A stretch of 24,213 nt of DNA from Akkermansiaceae bacterium UBA1506 (GTDB lineage: Bacteria > Verrucomicrobiota > Verrucomicrobiia > Verrucomicrobiales > DEV007), in NCBI GenBank assembly GCA_002323995.1, contig DCQY01000027.1:1-24213 (forward strand), written 5' to 3'. The notes beneath the pieces were generated by a model that saw only the letters and a program-made list of their open reading frames with translations, was not told where the DNA came from and ran no database searches. Of the stretch, positions 23,901 through 24,213 are shown one piece after another. Each line of letters opens with the position of its first letter. The first letter of the stretch is position 1. The translations under genes were made by a program, and so were the position numbers.

Positions 23901-24213
23901 GTATTGGCAGCATCGGCGACATCCCATTGCTGATCACCCAAAATTCGAAGGGCAGTTCCAATCGTGACGCTGGATGAACCGGCATTGAGATCGATGCCGT
24001 CGGTTGCGGCGCTGGGAGAGATACCCAGGTAGCTGCCGGTGCCGGGATTGATGGTGACCGAACTGGGTGTGTTAGCTGAATCGGTGCTGGCACGGAATTG
24101 CAGCGCATTGACCCGGAAGTCGCCATCAAGCGTTGTCGTGACAGCGCCACCGCCTGTAACGCTGTCGGCGACAAAGATGGCAGTGTCATTGACAAGCGGG
24201 GCGGTTCCGTAAG
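17909..24213 (-). CDS. Giant autotransporter-associated beta-strand repeat protein with PEP-CTERM anchor (5' end outside window)
   Basis: The frame is open from the right edge to a TAA at 17909, giving 2100 visible residues with no start. Reading upstream of the TTG at 23941 continues repeat-like sequence (LRILGDQQWDV preceded by AGSSSVTIGTA), so that TTG is not the start. The body is a Gly/Asn/Thr/Ser/Asp-rich beta-helix with degenerate autotransporter-associated repeats such as TKSGRGSLVLSG and TVNEGTLIIAD. I see no cysteine. Verrucomicrobial hallmarks include LVIDNNNTAALGVTGAG. The C-terminus is a PEP-CTERM signal: VPEPSTYALMG, a hydrophobic segment, then ARRRR and an 11-residue tail. There is no outer-membrane barrel, so an exosortase rather than self-transport is expected to deliver it to the surface or matrix. 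The likely role is adhesion or envelope structure. Confidence 0.92.
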   Translation of the reverse strand, partial: YGTAPLVNDTAIFVADSVTGGGAVTTTLDGDFRVNALQFRASTDSANTPSSVTINPGTGSYLGISPSAATDGIDLNAGSSSVTIGTALRILGDQQWDVADAANTLTISGALQGDGNVAIVGAGTTTLSATADAALFNGSGTSNFTVTNGTLIDANGDALGAGDKAAQITIGAGGAYYATTGSPDNAIELAGGSLSLGNANRTYDGVITTTADSVLNTRHFNDPDTTVEGRTMTFRSAITGTNTLTIQGQSDANHDGDVLFQIDGTGANPSINADTSGFSGDWVLQGGELFYDEIGWNGASNFQTQGDITLSGATNARSRVRWDRVGAERDFNMTTRNIIVSSASGDAEGDILLNDADETRTGASTTGKVQLGGLTLGGAGGTGFLYVDYSDGVFSGTDDARMMFEFNSAITLANNGIIRGLDNNVRTDFLGGINDGGNGYELTIRGDGQGDTGGFGGITHITGDSTGNFSGDVRLDSGTLRVGNAGALGSGSIIFDGGAISSSVDGLTIANNIEEADTDQIRFYGDDDNSLVLSDDFTIPTNRTIRTKGDTTIEGANTSAKETITFSGAITGSATNNGTKLALDGNTQGAGVISGGYTQSGNNADVAVNGGEWTFNTTVSRIADILTINSSDAIVNLEGDGTNPILTFGTSAQIRVQNDATLNLLSNDTVDFGNAPQFRIGADSAAGPGTLNTNGFNIGDTPLQLILGNPQAGRSGIVTGSGTITGRNFDLYEGSIAAGLVTSTGNDNLDKMGPGTVTLSGDNTGLTSTGRTRIIQGNLILDYTSDTNQKISNANSSELEMRGGTLTLNGHASTAVIEDIGVTGTGNDQLRLNDGDGYNVVTLNNNGGDIGLRFGQIVRGQSDGTILFDLSNAGTSSATNGIITDEGNSSSGVLDSTANSNRAYALVRDTTGEIGFATNSGGGANGNIGALTSSSKDDITSWASGDHVTDSSGFTGSSTISEIDSLRFDAAADSTVNVTALGIASGGILITDDVTSGTQSITGSTLDSSAENIIVHNYGTNTFEIGSEILGTDVLTISGTGTTRLTGNYDSTGNVVVWGGTLETNGVFDGNQNVYFSSGSDATWRLTADESVRQILGGRQDFNAQIVAIDIGTNTLTINNNGNNRQYNGDFVGSGTVIVKGTHDYTLQGEMSDNNTPDNNTEFTGDFLVDGGKLRFDLRFDARQASGFTVQNGGSLEFDKRGNTREANMIGNVGITLISADGGAEAEPLRARGLYLRSDQATNNSEGFGTLTLGGGSSYVGIDGTNGNGDDPFLQAASIVRSNASTLNVRGTNLGEAGSGGRVGRFLIANSGEASFTSANQIGGGGANGSTSLSIVPWAIGQDLGTTGNVNATAVGNSFLTYRNDNGFRALDLSSEYAGLSSASSTTNIRESLNASQSGIGSLSVNSLVIDNNNTAALGVTGAGAGTSIANTSGGFLFTVSSGTTGTTYETTFSGFDDGITTTAGEYIFHVVNPNFDDPTIANKVVVSSPLSSSGAITKSGRGSLVLSGTNTAGAGGTGTTVNEGTLIIADNDNIGGDSGNLNFGGGTLQLTNTTYADDLTGRTINFVSGTSSTLDLDGNDLTFGNSLGSGAGGLTLTNGSLTLNATSTRSGATTFLTTGNQTLTLGANNAIGSGGDFEINYGGITTGRTVLALGSSNLDVANFTVSGNGGGNPTIAGTGTITATNEFFFNNTGDTVVVDALLAGNAGLRMNSSNSSVNLRNDLNTFTGRIEIDRGTLTYDTIGNVGGGASSLGNPGNATDGTIRLAVNTNDAILRFDGNTNQSSDRIISLTGTFGGGIVDNDGAGTATLDLGTVISQEYGTKNLKFRGANGSGAASIQSLQGQIGTISIIKEESKTWTIREESAYTGATTVNAGTLIVNGNSLAASAGNVTVAAGATLGGSGDIGGAATITGNHHAGSTVGTAGSDFVGKQDFVGDLTYNGGVGTPATVTWDLISNSNTGAGTNFDQFTVAGTLDFSTTTNLILNFDATGSAVDWTNASWSNDQSWVVYSSSSAIQNAGNLNLVSQNWLDSNGGSFDALRGPDNSSFALDVSNPNQIVLSFTAVPEPSTYALMGLGLAAFGWFARRRRNKAAAPTDEAA
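17912..18019 (-). other. PEP-CTERM sorting signal of the giant protein
   Basis: The last 36 codons encode VPEPST, a hydrophobic segment of about 17 residues, an ARRRR cluster and the tail NKAAAPTDEAA. Exosortases recognise this tripartite signal. The tail after the arginines is longer than in most PEP-CTERM proteins, which usually end within a few residues of the basic cluster. Confidence 0.9.
18563..18661 (-). repeat. Autotransporter-associated beta-strand repeat, most C-terminal copy
   Basis: These 33 residues contain KTWTIREESAYTGATTVNAG followed by TLIVNG, which is close to the family pattern of a W/L-strand, a Y-TG-T turn and a V-NAGTL strand. It is the best-preserved copy near the C-terminus. 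Confidence 0.75.
19619..19723 (-). repeat. Autotransporter-associated beta-strand repeat, middle copy
   Basis: These 35 residues run from ITKSGRGSLVLSG to GTTVNEGTLIIAD and match the KxGxGxLxLSG...TxVxxGTL pattern of the family, with a Gly-rich insert in the turn. Confidence 0.8.
21863..21967 (-). repeat. Autotransporter-associated beta-strand repeat, upstream copy
   Basis: These 35 residues run from LDKMGPGTVTLSG to RIIQGNLILDY, fitting the same pattern. Other degenerate copies (for example LTISGTGTTRLTG...VVVWGGTLETNG around 21020-21110) are recognisable but too diverged to delimit exactly. Confidence 0.75.

Noticed and set aside
23939..23941. TTG as the start of the giant protein
   Set aside because: The frame stays open to the right edge and the upstream residues continue the same repeat-type sequence, with no signal peptide at this TTG.
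18000..24213. Repetitive DNA as a CRISPR array or tandem DNA repeat
   Set aside because: The repetition is at the protein level with strong divergence. There are no identical direct repeats with uniform spacers.
1..24213. tRNA, rRNA, riboswitch or transposon signatures
   Set aside because: I scanned for T-loop motifs, long conserved RNA blocks, transposase motifs and terminal inverted repeats and saw none that I could support by eye.

Overview
The window most resembles a chromosomal segment of a Verrucomicrobiota bacterium, probably of the marine Opitutales/Puniceicoccales type. This is an inference from gene content: a giant autotransporter-repeat protein ending in a PEP-CTERM sorting signal, a Tat-exported Gfo/Idh/MocA oxidoreductase beside a secreted PQQ-type beta-propeller, a second secreted Gfo/Idh protein, and several exported proteins I cannot place in any family. 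Most start codons lack a good Shine-Dalgarno sequence. I saw no rRNA, tRNA, CRISPR array, insertion sequence or phage gene.

Layout. 1-769 (+): the tail of an unidentified gene, then a DUF420 membrane protein of the kind found near respiratory oxidase genes. 827-3601: divergent genes for a secreted PQQ-like beta-propeller (-) and a Tat-signal Gfo/Idh/MocA dehydrogenase (+), the latter closed by a strong intrinsic terminator. 3836-7835: a possible metal/redox block with a short FeoB-like transporter (-), a flavoprotein with a Cys-rich tail (-), and, divergently, a stand-alone HisI (phosphoribosyl-AMP cyclohydrolase) followed by a 50-codon ORF (+). 7879-11364 (-): one long polypeptide joining a metallo-beta-lactamase-fold exonuclease to an ATP-dependent DNA ligase, preceded by a secreted protein of unknown function. 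11660-14984: a secreted DUF1460 amidase-like protein (+), a membrane-anchored unknown (-), and a NicO/RcnA-like membrane transporter with a small lipoprotein (+). 15131-17764 (-): a secreted Gfo/Idh family protein and a Sel1-repeat protein. 17909-24213 (-): the C-terminal 2100 residues of a giant surface protein whose 5' end lies beyond the right edge.

How the genes may work together. The most notable single gene is the exonuclease-ligase fusion, which puts two proteins normally encoded by adjacent genes into one chain. The FeoB-like protein, the Cys-tailed flavoprotein and a HisI that lacks one canonical zinc-ligand Cys lie together around a promoter region with repeated ATTTGCGTT elements. 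A metal-responsive unit is a reasonable but unproven reading. The right third is devoted to the cell envelope. The PEP-CTERM tail implies that an exosortase is encoded elsewhere in the genome.
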